From positions 1 through 11,277 of the forward strand of contig JACCWY010000111.1 in the NCBI GenBank assembly GCA_013697395.1: DNA of 11,277 nt, in the 5' to 3' direction. Source of the DNA: Chloroflexota bacterium (lineage in GTDB: Bacteria; Chloroflexota; Limnocylindria; QHBO01). Each line of letters starts with the position of its first letter. Position 1 is the stretch's first letter. The translations under genes were made by a program, and so were the position numbers. Shown in pieces: positions 1-5,907 of this stretch. The notes under the pieces are model-generated. The model was not told where the DNA came from, did no database searches, and was given only the letters and a program-made list of their open reading frames with translations.

Positions 1-78
1 GCCGTCGAGGACGGCCAGCACCCGGCGGGTCGCCCAGCGGTCGTAGGCGTACAGGAAGCGGATCTCGTCGGCCTGCAT
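1..78 (-). CDS. DinB-family protein, N-terminal fragment
   Basis: Only the first 26 codons lie in the window; the gene continues beyond position 1. The peptide begins MQADEIRFLYAYDRW and goes on with ATRRVLAVLDG, the typical first helix of DinB/YfiT-like four-helix-bundle proteins (an aromatic-rich LYxYDRWATRRVL pattern). Members of this superfamily are metal-binding and often act as thiol-dependent S-transferases, but no metal-binding histidine is visible in this piece, so no activity can be assigned. The ATG at 76-78 is preceded by an AGGAA Shine-Dalgarno (84-88, minus strand) with 5 nt spacing, which supports this start. It lies downstream of the broken AHSA1-like gene on the same strand, and AHSA1 and DinB genes are common neighbours. 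The family call is fairly safe; the function is unknown. Confidence 0.75.
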   Translation of the reverse strand, partial: MQADEIRFLYAYDRWATRRVLAVLDG

Positions 79-153
79 CGGTGTTCCTCGTTGTGGGTGT
101 CCAGTTGCCTACGCGGCGGGGCGATGGTGAGGCAGACGACACCGTTTGTCAGG

Positions 154-598
154 CTAGTGGTCGAGTGTCTCGCCGGTGTCCGGGGCGAACTGGGCGAGCG
201 AGGCTTCGACTGCCGCGGCGATCTCCTCGGAGCCGGCGGTGCTCGACGCCTCGATCGCCGCCGTCCAGGCCTGCACCGAGTTGCGGGAGAACTTCTGAGC
301 TTCCGGTGAGCTCGCCGCCGCAACGGGATCGTCGGCGACCTCGCCGGCGAGGAACAAGCCCAGTCCCAGCAGAGCGCCCGTCCCATCCAGGCCCGACGTA
401 GAGCGCGCCCGCGCCGCTGCCGGCCATCTCGATCGGGACGGCGTGCTCGAGCTCAAAGGTGGTGGCGCCTTCCCCGTCGGGGGCAGGCGCAGCTCGACCA
501 CGCTGGTCTCGCCGCCGAAGGTCGTCCTGAGCAGGCGAGGCGGCTCGCAGCGCAGGGCCCACCGACGGCGACCAGCAACCCGGACGAGGCTCGACCTT
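154..598 (-). pseudogene. AHSA1/SRPBCC-family gene, 5'-truncated and frameshifted
   Basis: The minus strand encodes consecutive pieces of one AHSA1 (activator of Hsp90 ATPase homologue 1-like, SRPBCC fold) protein, spread over two reading frames. From the 5' side these are KVEPRPG (about 578-598), then CEPPRLLRTTFGGETSVVEL, then DGEGATTFELEHAVPIEM through GSGAGALYVGPGWDG, then ALLGLGLFLAGEVADDPV and onward to a TAG stop at 154-156. The frame switches fall near 545-556, in the five-G run at 479-483 and near 376-382; the last two behave as -1 and +1 changes. No start codon or true N-terminal third is visible, because the plus-strand cupin begins where it should lie. AHSA1-like domains bind hydrophobic ligands, and stand-alone members rarely have a known role. 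This is probably a decaying gene, although indel errors could explain the two compensating shifts. The next gene on the strand is the DinB fragment. Confidence 0.7.
586..589 (+). promoter_or_regulatory. Shine-Dalgarno deciding a TTG start
   Basis: GAGG stands 7 nt before the TTG at 597. The open frame begins at 531 after a TGA, and no ATG or GTG occurs before 597, so this site makes TTG 597 the best start for the cupin. Confidence 0.5.
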
Positions 599-890
599 GC
601 GCGAGATCATCGCGGCTGCCGACACCGACCACCGGTGGCGCCTCGGCGAAGTCGTCGCGGAGCCGGATGAGGACGTCGGGACGCACATCCACCCCGGCGA
701 GCCGGAGGCGATCATCGTCCTCGAGGGAGAGCTCGAGCTCCACGGCTCACACGGCGTAACCCAGATCGGCCCGGGCGACGTCGTCTTCATCCCGCCCGAC
801 ACCGAGCACGGGCTCCGAACCCCGAATGGCGGTCGCTGGTTGGCGATCTGGCCGTTGCAGCCCCGCCAGCCCGGACCTCGCTACCGATGA
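597..890 (+). CDS. Small single-domain cupin protein
   Basis: This 97-residue protein forms a complete minimal cupin barrel. Motif 1 is GTHIHPGEPEAIIVLEGELEL (two histidines and glutamates, followed by the EG turn) at about residues 29-49. Motif 2 is GPGDVVFIPPDTEHG, with a proline-rich strand followed by a histidine, at about residues 61-75. Cupins of this size usually bind a divalent metal through these His/Glu residues and act as isomerases, oxygenases or small-molecule sensors; which applies here cannot be read from the sequence. The start is TTG, chosen for the GAGG 7 nt upstream. The 5' end overlaps the residue of the AHSA1 pseudogene on the other strand, and the TGA at 888-890 lies one base from the stop of the convergent membrane-protein gene. 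The cupin assignment is firm; the substrate is unknown. Confidence 0.8.
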   Translation: MREIIAAADTDHRWRLGEVVAEPDEDVGTHIHPGEPEAIIVLEGELELHGSHGVTQIGPGDVVFIPPDTEHGLRTPNGGRWLAIWPLQPRQPGPRYR

Positions 891-891
891 T

Positions 892-1413
892 TCAGAGGAC
901 CACGCCCCAGTAGCTGGCAGTCGCCATGGCGACGACCGCAATCGCGAGGCCCATGAGCACGAGCCAGCCGGCCCGTCGGGATTCGCGAGCCGTTCGGGCG
1001 AGGGTTCCCTGCTCGTCCGGCGTCGGTGGCCTGGCCTCGGTCACCAGACGGCCCAGGGTTCGCTCGACAACCTTCGTGCGCGGATAGACGTAGAGGGCGC
1101 CGATCGCGAACGTGAGGATCGCTGAGACGCCGCCCACCGTGTACCCGAGCCGTGACACGTCTAACAAAACATCCGGGTCGAGGCCGTTCGAGGTGATGAC
1201 CAGCAGCCAGATCCCCGCGACCACCGTGATCGCGGCCGAAGCAAGGACCACCGCGGAGAACCGCCGATGGTGGAGGAGCTGGTACGTGAACCTGGTCGCT
1301 TCCGGCCCGACCGCCATGGCCGCCGGCTGCACGAGCAGGAAGAACGTGAACACCGATCCCACCCAGAACGTGCCCGCTCCGATGTGGATCAGTCGCAGAA
1401 GGAGAATGTCCAT
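892..1413 (-). CDS. DUF2269/CopD-like integral membrane protein, copy 1
   Basis: This 173-residue protein has about four membrane segments, near residues 5-35 (starting MDILLLRLIHIGAGTFWVG), 50-75, 87-110 and 150-170. The N-terminal His in LRLIHIGAG, the FWVG motif and the LLHHRRF stretch before the second segment resemble DUF2269 and CopD-like membrane proteins. Some relatives have been linked to metal or heme handling, but nothing here proves that role. The ATG at 1411-1413 is preceded by AGGTGAG with very short spacing. It is the last gene of a three-gene minus-strand operon (44 nt after the next gene upstream). A second gene of exactly the same length lies at 8531-9052, with about 75% amino-acid identity by my hand count. 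The membrane topology is clear; the family name is tentative. Confidence 0.8.
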   Translation of the reverse strand: MDILLLRLIHIGAGTFWVGSVFTFFLLVQPAAMAVGPEATRFTYQLLHHRRFSAVVLASAAITVVAGIWLLVITSNGLDPDVLLDVSRLGYTVGGVSAILTFAIGALYVYPRTKVVERTLGRLVTEARPPTPDEQGTLARTARESRRAGWLVLMGLAIAVVAMATASYWGVVL

Positions 1414-1457
1414 CTCACCTCATCGGATGTTGCCGACCAGCCGACCGAGGATAGCCG

Positions 1458-2039
1458 TCAGCTGCCTACCAGACGACGACCGAACCAGAGGGACCAGACG
1501 GGATAGAACACGTACGTCCCGAGCCAACCCAGCCCGAACAGCCAAAGCCAGGCAGGCACGTCACTGAAATCATCGATGCCCATCAGCGCGCCCGGTACGG
1601 CCGCGATGCCGCCGATGACCATGGCAGCCGCCGTGACCCAAGCGAACAAACGCAGCCCGATCGACCAGTCCGCCGCCATCGGCGAGCGCGCCACCAGCGC
1701 CAGCCATGCGCCGATCAGCCCGAAGCCGATGGTCATCACGAACCCGGCGAGCAAGAAGCCGGTGGTGTCGGTGATCACTAGCCACGATCCCCACACCGCG
1801 ACAACCGCACCAATGACGGCCACGACCCCTCCCACCGGACCACCCGCGCGCCCAATCAGCAGGAGGGCCAACACGGCGCTCAAGACACCGATGAGCCCGT
1901 TGCCCAGGTCGTTGATGCGCCCGAACGGCCCTGCGGCGATGAAGAAGATGAGCAGAGCGAAGAACGTGGCCAGTGTGGCGATGGCGAGCACGATCGCCAC
2001 CCAGCCGGCCACGGAATCGCGAGGACCGATGCCTGCCAT
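1458..2039 (-). CDS. Hypothetical six-helix membrane protein
   Basis: The 193-residue product is almost entirely hydrophobic, with six likely membrane helices at about residues 12-37, 48-64, 69-89, 94-117, 127-154 and 162-187. I do not recognise the family. There is no cleavable signal peptide and no catalytic motif. The short ends (MAGIGPRDSVAG at the N-terminus, WFGRRLVGS at the C-terminus) leave little soluble mass, so a channel, scaffold or accessory role is more likely than an enzyme, but that is inference. The start is the ATG at 2037-2039; only a weak GAGATGA precedes it, and translation may depend on the upstream gene, which stops 22 nt before. It is the middle gene of the membrane-protein operon and has no counterpart in the second module at 8531-9997. 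Confidence 0.75.
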   Translation of the reverse strand: MAGIGPRDSVAGWVAIVLAIATLATFFALLIFFIAAGPFGRINDLGNGLIGVLSAVLALLLIGRAGGPVGGVVAVIGAVVAVWGSWLVITDTTGFLLAGFVMTIGFGLIGAWLALVARSPMAADWSIGLRLFAWVTAAAMVIGGIAAVPGALMGIDDFSDVPAWLWLFGLGWLGTYVFYPVWSLWFGRRLVGS

Positions 2040-2061
2040 GCGCCGATCATCTCATTCGCCG

Positions 2062-2514
2062 TCAGGTCGAGGGCGGCCCCGGTCGAGTCACGAGAAGGAT
2101 GGCGGCGCACACGATTGCGATGACCGGCCCGGACACCATCGGTGGCGGCGGCGGCTGATCAGGCTGGACCCCGGCGACGAGGTAGAAGGCCGGTACCACG
2201 GCCGCCCAGATCGGTAGGGCCCAAAGAATCCACCACGCCCACCGATCGCCGCGCCGGAACGGGATTAGCACGAGGACCGACAGCAGCACGCCCAACATGA
2301 CGAGGCTCCAGCCGTTCACGCGGGCGCCGAAGTCGAACAGCCCGTAGGCATCCGCGCTCTCGGCTTCCAGCTCGGCGATCGTCCGGCCCGTCAGACCCTG
2401 AGGAATGCCGACATCGGCGGCGGCGCCGGAGACGATGTCCGTCACCCCGAAGAGGGCCAGCATCACGCTGACGGCGAGGAGTCCCCACCAGGAATGCCGG
2501 CGTAGCCATGACAT
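2062..2514 (-). CDS. Hypothetical four-helix membrane protein
   Basis: This 150-residue protein has four likely membrane helices at about residues 8-30, 66-86, 92-115 and 126-145. Between the first and second lies an acidic exported or cytoplasmic loop of about 35 residues (ADVGIPQGLTGRT, then IAELEAESADAYGLFDFGAR). A proline run (QPDQPPPPPM) separates helices 3 and 4. The tryptophan-rich stretch RWAWWILWALPIWAA marks helix 3. No family is recognised with confidence. The ATG at 2512-2514 follows a GGAGGA site (2525-2531 region, minus strand) with slightly long spacing. It is the first gene of the three-gene membrane operon, reads away from the HicB/DinB fusion gene, and shares a 74-nt divergent promoter region with it. 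Confidence 0.75.
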   Translation of the reverse strand: MSWLRRHSWWGLLAVSVMLALFGVTDIVSGAAADVGIPQGLTGRTIAELEAESADAYGLFDFGARVNGWSLVMLGVLLSVLVLIPFRRGDRWAWWILWALPIWAAVVPAFYLVAGVQPDQPPPPPMVSGPVIAIVCAAILLVTRPGPPST

Positions 2515-2551
2515 TGCGCGAGCTTCCTCCGTTGGCTGGACGATCCGTTCG

Positions 2552-2561
2552 CCGATGCTAC
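2552..2561 (-). promoter_or_regulatory. Candidate -10 for the membrane operon
   Basis: On the minus strand this reads GTAGCATCGG, containing TAGCAT, a TANNNT-type -10 hexamer about 40 nt before the ATG of the first membrane gene. The identical decamer occurs at 9641-9650, in the matching divergent gap of the second module. No convincing -35 box is visible, so this is tentative. Confidence 0.3.
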
Positions 2562-2575
2562 AGGGCGCGGCGTCG

Positions 2576-2581
2576 TACGCT
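2576..2581 (+). promoter_or_regulatory. Candidate -10 of a leaderless promoter, HicB/DinB copy 1
   Basis: TACGCT is followed by exactly 7 nt and the ATG at 2589. No Shine-Dalgarno precedes the ATG. That geometry places the transcription start at or next to the A of the start codon. The second copy of the gene has the same layout (TAGCCT, 7 nt, ATG 9733). No clear -35 box is seen. Confidence 0.4.
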
Positions 2582-2588
2582 TCGTGTA

Positions 2589-3254
2589 ATGACAGGCAAT
2601 CTGCGGGTGATTCTCGAGATCGGCAAGAAGCGCAGGGTCGTGGCCGGTGCCATGGATTGGCCCGGACTCGACCGATGGGGAACCTCGGAGGACGATGCGC
2701 TTGCCAAGCTGACCACCTACCTGCCCCGCTATGCCGGCGTCGCCGAACGGGCTGGCATGGCGAGTGAATACAAGCGGGCGGGAGATGCCGATGTGGTCGA
2801 GCGCGTTCCCGGGTCGAGCTCGACCGACTTCTGGGGCATCGCCCACATCCCGTCGGAGATCGAGCGGGATGTGCTGTCGCCGCCCGAGCTCGAGCGGCGG
2901 CTCGACCTGCTCCGGGCGTGCTGGACGTACTTCGACGACACCGCGGAGCGAGCCCCAGCCGAGCTTCGTCCGGGCCCGCGCGGTGGTGGCAGGACCCGCG
3001 ACGAGATCATTCGCCACGTCCACGTCAGCGAACCCGAGCAGTTGACCCGCAAGGTCGAGGTCCGCACTCCGCGCGAGGTCGTGCTCACCGCCAACGGCCG
3101 CGCGACCCATCGCGAGGCGACCCTCGACGCCATCCGCGCATACAACGCCGAGGGCAGGATCGCTGGCCGGACGTGGCCGATCCAGTTCCTTATCCGCCGC
3201 ATCGCGCACCACCTCATGGACCACGCCTGGGAGATCGAGGACCGATGTGGCTGA
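2589..3254 (+). CDS. HicB-like / DinB-like two-domain protein, copy 1
   Basis: The protein has 221 residues. Residues 1-50 (LRVILEIGKKRRVVAG, then MDWPGLDRWGTSEDDAL) match the HicB-type strand-strand-helix pattern, in which a short sheet carrying a 'PGL..WG.S..DAL' turn is followed by a helix. Residues 95-221 form a helical DinB-like domain with RDEIIRHVHVSE at about 137-148 and RRIAHHLMDHAWEIEDR at about 203-219; H143/H145, H208 and H212 are candidate metal ligands. HicB domains usually serve in antitoxins and DinB domains in metal-dependent thiol chemistry; the role of this fusion is unknown to me. The ATG at 2589 is preferred over an in-frame start at 2508 because the second copy begins at the same residue and because the upstream start would run into the divergent gene. 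It overlaps the nucleotidyltransferase gene by 8 nt. Confidence 0.8.
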   Translation: MTGNLRVILEIGKKRRVVAGAMDWPGLDRWGTSEDDALAKLTTYLPRYAGVAERAGMASEYKRAGDADVVERVPGSSSTDFWGIAHIPSEIERDVLSPPELERRLDLLRACWTYFDDTAERAPAELRPGPRGGGRTRDEIIRHVHVSEPEQLTRKVEVRTPREVVLTANGRATHREATLDAIRAYNAEGRIAGRTWPIQFLIRRIAHHLMDHAWEIEDRCG

Positions 3255-4083
3255 CGAGCCAGGCACGCCCAGCACCGTGCTTCCAGCCCCGGGCATCCCG
3301 CTGGACAAGCTGCCAAAGGCCGCGCGCACCGCGTGGCTCGCCCTTCGCGATGAGCTCCAGGACCTGCTGCAGGACGATCTCGTCGCCATGTGGGCATACG
3401 GCGGGACGACCGCCGTCGACGACCCGGCGCACAAGGCCGACCTCGATACGTACGTCCTCCTCGCGTGCCAGCCCGACGAGGCGACCGCTCGCGCGATCGC
3501 GGAGGCACAGGACGCGGTCGCGAGCCGCCTCGGCGTCGAGTGGGATGCGTGGTACGTGCTCGCCGAGGCCGCGCGCAGTGCCGAACCGCCGCCCCACGCG
3601 TGGCGCGAAGGGAGCCGCGACACGTCATGGGCCGTGAATCGGGCGCACTGGCTGGCCGGACGCTACGCAAACCTCCACGGCCCTGAACCCGCCGAGCTGG
3701 TGAGCGCTCCGGCCTGGGAGGAGCTGGAGAGCGAGGTCAGCAGGGAGCTCGAGCACATCGAGCGACACGTGGTCGAAGGCGACAGCGATCCATACGAGGC
3801 CACGTACGCGATCCTGAACGGCAGCCGCATCCTGCACTCTGTCGAGACCGGGAGCGTCGCCATCTCCAAGGGAGCCGCGGGCGGGTGGGCGCTCGAGCAC
3901 CTTCCCGCCCGCTGGCACGCTGCGCTGAGCGCCGCCGTGCGCACCTATGAGGGTCGCCCAGGCGACGGGGATGTTGCCCTGCTCGCGGAGGAAATGGGTC
4001 CCTTCGTCGCGTACGTCAGGGAACGCGTGCTGTATCGCGACGACGAGGCGCAGGATGCGTTACCGCGCTGGTCAGGCTACTAG
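3247..4083 (+). CDS. AadA-like nucleotidyltransferase with DUF4111-type C-terminus
   Basis: The 278-residue protein has a nucleotidyltransferase fold at about residues 25-110. The segment MWAYGGTTAVDD corresponds to the GS-containing helix, with GGT in place of the usual GS, and ADLDTYVLL supplies the D-x-D metal pair (D65, D67). VEWDAWYVL (98-104) may carry the third carboxylate. The C-terminal half, with DPYEATYAILNGSRILHSVE at about 182-201 and ISKGAAGGWALEHLP after it, is the helical domain of aminoglycoside 3''-adenylyltransferase relatives (DUF4111). Such enzymes transfer AMP to a hydroxyl of an aminoglycoside or another acceptor, but resistance cannot be inferred because the family is broad. 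The start is GTG 3247 with GAGG 6 nt upstream, inside the end of the preceding gene, so the two are probably translationally coupled. Confidence 0.8.
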   Translation: MADEPGTPSTVLPAPGIPLDKLPKAARTAWLALRDELQDLLQDDLVAMWAYGGTTAVDDPAHKADLDTYVLLACQPDEATARAIAEAQDAVASRLGVEWDAWYVLAEAARSAEPPPHAWREGSRDTSWAVNRAHWLAGRYANLHGPEPAELVSAPAWEELESEVSRELEHIERHVVEGDSDPYEATYAILNGSRILHSVETGSVAISKGAAGGWALEHLPARWHAALSAAVRTYEGRPGDGDVALLAEEMGPFVAYVRERVLYRDDEAQDALPRWSGY

Positions 4084-4096
4084 CCGGCACATCAGG

Positions 4097-5053
4097 TCAC
4101 GCGGCGTCGAGGAAGTGGCGCACCGTCCCGCCCACGCCGACCGGGTCATCCCACAGCAGGTTGTGACCGCCATCGGCAACGAGCTCCAGTCGACCGTCGG
4201 GGAGACGCTCGACGTAGCGCCGCCAGAGCTCCTGGTTGCCGGTGGGATCGGCCGTCCCGAACAGCATCAGGGTCGGCTGAGCGACATCCGCCAGCGCAGC
4301 GTCGTCGAGGTGGACGCCGGGGCGAAAGCCATCCCCCGCCGTGATGGCCTGCACCATGGCGCGCTCGTGACGCATCGACGGGGTATGGCGCTGAAAGTCC
4401 AGTCTCCATGCCACGAAGTCACGCATGCCGCCGCGCGCGAGGGTCGCGGCGTGCCCGAGCGCCTCGAGCTGCTTGTGGAGCATGCCCGGCTTCATCGGCG
4501 CGCGAACCATGATCGCGCCGATGGGCGACCGCAGCAGCTTGATGAACTTCGGCAGCGGCACCTCGGGATTCGGAGACCCGCCGAGGAGCACGAGCGCACC
4601 GATACGGTTCGGAACGATGCGCGCAGCGTGGAGCCCCCAGAGGTTGCCGATCGACTGGCCAACGACGTCGACCCGGTCGATGCCAAGCTCGTCGAGCACG
4701 CCCCGGATGATCTTGGCCGCGACCTTGCCGTAGTCGGTGCGGCGGTAATCGATCGGTGAGCTCAGACCCCAGCCCGGGCGGTCGAGCACGATCGCGCGGC
4801 GGCCGGGAAGCTCGCGGATCAACGGTGCCCAGTACGCGCCGGTCCCGGCCGAGCCGCCGATGAAGAGGACCGGATCGCCCGAGCCGGTCTCCGGGCCGGT
4901 CTCCTGGACCCGCAGCCGGACGCCCGGCTCCGAGAGGTCGATCGTTCGCTCCGTTGGCTCGAGGCCGTACGCCGTCCACAGCGTGCGCTCGGCGTGGCGG
5001 AACCGATCGGCCGCGCCGCCCGTCGATGCAGCCTGTCCTACTGCGCTGACCAT
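4097..5053 (-). CDS. Alpha/beta-hydrolase fold protein
   Basis: This 318-residue enzyme has a full alpha/beta-hydrolase fold. VLFIGGSAGTG (62-72) provides the oxyanion-hole strand, VLDRPGWGLS (89-98) the usual following turn, VDVVGQSIGN (128-137) the nucleophile elbow with Ser134, LFGTADPTG (264-272) the acid Asp269, and ADGGHNLLWDDP (293-304) the catalytic His297. A helical lid lies between about 160 and 235. The fold covers esterases, haloalkane dehalogenases, epoxide hydrolases and peptidases; the serine nucleophile excludes a dehalogenase but not the others. There is no signal peptide, so it is cytoplasmic. The start at 5053 is chosen for a perfect AAGGAG 6 nt upstream; an in-frame start 9 codons earlier lacks one. 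It is divergent from an HxlR regulator, which is its probable controller, and convergent with the nucleotidyltransferase gene (13 nt apart). Confidence 0.88.
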   Translation of the reverse strand: MVSAVGQAASTGGAADRFRHAERTLWTAYGLEPTERTIDLSEPGVRLRVQETGPETGSGDPVLFIGGSAGTGAYWAPLIRELPGRRAIVLDRPGWGLSSPIDYRRTDYGKVAAKIIRGVLDELGIDRVDVVGQSIGNLWGLHAARIVPNRIGALVLLGGSPNPEVPLPKFIKLLRSPIGAIMVRAPMKPGMLHKQLEALGHAATLARGGMRDFVAWRLDFQRHTPSMRHERAMVQAITAGDGFRPGVHLDDAALADVAQPTLMLFGTADPTGNQELWRRYVERLPDGRLELVADGGHNLLWDDPVGVGGTVRHFLDAA

Positions 5054-5059
5054 CTGTCT

Positions 5060-5065
5060 CTCCTT
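5060..5065 (-). promoter_or_regulatory. Shine-Dalgarno of the hydrolase gene
   Basis: AAGGAG on the minus strand lies 6 nt before the ATG at 5053. It decides the hydrolase start in favour of MVSAVGQAAS over the in-frame start at 5080. Confidence 0.75.
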
Positions 5066-5112
5066 CGTGCTTCGGTACAACGCACCTCATTGTGAGCACG
5101 AGCGAGCAACAC

Positions 5113-5135
5113 ACCAGACCAGAAACTGGACTGGT
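5113..5135. promoter_or_regulatory. Candidate HxlR operator, 23-bp near-palindrome
   Basis: The left arm ACCAGACCAG (5113-5122), a 3-nt centre AAA and the right arm CTGGACTGGT (5126-5135) pair at 9 of 10 positions. Each arm itself contains a direct repeat of the half-site (CCAG twice, CTGG twice). It sits in the 114-nt divergent gap, 33 nt before the regulator ATG and 60 nt before the hydrolase ATG. HxlR-family dimers commonly bind such dyads, so this is the likely shared operator. Confidence 0.5.
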
Positions 5136-5160
5136 CAGGCCGCCGGCGAACCGCGACACT
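5132..5160 (+). promoter_or_regulatory. Candidate leaderless promoter of the HxlR gene
   Basis: TGGTCA (5132-5137, four of six matches to TTGACA) and GACACT (5155-5160) are 17 nt apart, and GACACT ends exactly 7 nt before the ATG at 5168. No Shine-Dalgarno is seen, so a leaderless message is suggested. The -35 overlaps the right arm of the near-palindrome, which would give autorepression. Confidence 0.35.
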
Positions 5161-5167
5161 CTGGGTC

Positions 5168-5869
5168 ATGAAGTCGTACGGCCAGTACTGTCCCATCGCC
5201 AGGGCCGCCGAGATCCTTGCCACGCGCTGGACACCGTTGATCCTTCGGAACCTCCTGCTCGGCGCGCGGACGTTCAACGAGATCGCCGACGGTGCACCGG
5301 GCATCCCGCGCAGCCTCCTCGTCTCGCGTCTGCGCGAGCTGGAGCGGACCGGCGTCATCTCACGCGAGCCGCATCCGACCGGCCGAGGCTCCGTCTATGT
5401 CCTGACCTCCGCCGGCGAGGATCTGCGCGACGTCATGCTGGCCCTGGGGACATGGGGCGAGCGCTGGATGGAGCTTGCCCCCGAGCACATCGATCCCGGC
5501 GTGGTGCTCAGCTCGTGGGTGCGCTGGTACCTTGCCGTGGATCGGCTGCCGGAGGAGCGCGTCGTGGTGCGCTTCGACTTCCCGGATCGGACACGCAAGT
5601 CGAACCAGCTCTGGATCCTGTTCGATGGCCCGCGCAGCGAAGTGTGCCGCACCTTTCCCGGCTACGCCGAGGACGTGATCGTCTCCATCGACTCGCGCAC
5701 GCTCGCCGAATGGCACCTCGGTCGCCTGACCTGGACCGATGCGCTGCGCGCCGGACGGATCACCGTGTCCGGCGTTTCCCGCTATGCGCGCGCCCTGCCG
5801 GGATGGAACCGCCAGAGCGGATGGGCCCATCTCGACAACGTCCGCCCCATGCGTCAGCCAACCGCCTGA
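5168..5869 (+). CDS. HxlR-family winged-helix regulator with C-terminal domain
   Basis: This 233-residue protein opens with the HxlR winged helix: YGQYCPIARAAEILATRWT (residues 4-22, with the family's conserved Cys8), LILRNLLLGARTFNEI (24-39), the recognition helix IPRSLLVSRLRELERTGVI (46-64), and the wing REPHPTGRGSVYVLT (66-80). A further helix with GTWGERWMEL follows (94-103). Residues 110-233 form a second domain of SCP2-like character, a fusion seen in many longer HxlR proteins (usual length about 110-120 residues), possibly for ligand sensing. Cys8 is at the position used for redox or aldehyde sensing in HypR-type members, though that is not shown here. It is transcribed away from the alpha/beta-hydrolase gene, its probable target, across a gap with a strong dyad. 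The start at ATG 5168 has no Shine-Dalgarno and fits a leaderless message. Confidence 0.88.
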   Translation: MKSYGQYCPIARAAEILATRWTPLILRNLLLGARTFNEIADGAPGIPRSLLVSRLRELERTGVISREPHPTGRGSVYVLTSAGEDLRDVMLALGTWGERWMELAPEHIDPGVVLSSWVRWYLAVDRLPEERVVVRFDFPDRTRKSNQLWILFDGPRSEVCRTFPGYAEDVIVSIDSRTLAEWHLGRLTWTDALRAGRITVSGVSRYARALPGWNRQSGWAHLDNVRPMRQPTA

Positions 5870-5907
5870 GCCAACGTCGGACCGATAGCCGATGGGGGCT
5901 GGGTCGC

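Noticed and set aside
1576..2217. A 213-codon plus-strand open frame opposite two membrane genes
   Set aside because: It is the antisense of hydrophobic codons and gives a Pro/Ser/Thr-rich string; the minus-strand helices and operon spacing are convincing.
2589..3254. A complete HicAB toxin-antitoxin pair
   Set aside because: No HicA-type toxin is adjacent, and the HicB-like part is fused to a DinB-like domain, not to a DNA-binding domain.
2463..3623. A 386-codon open frame on the minus strand opposite the HicB/DinB and nucleotidyltransferase genes
   Set aside because: It is rich in Ser, Arg and Ala with no domain pattern and runs antisense to two recognisable genes; long antisense frames are expected in high-GC DNA.
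3247..4083. The nucleotidyltransferase as a CBASS-type CD-NTase
   Set aside because: The C-terminal half is the DUF4111/AadA helical domain, and no effector, protease or ubiquitin-like genes are near.
4075..4085. GGCT-ACT-AGCC as a terminator between convergent genes
   Set aside because: The stem is only 4 bp, overlaps the stop codon, and has no T-run.
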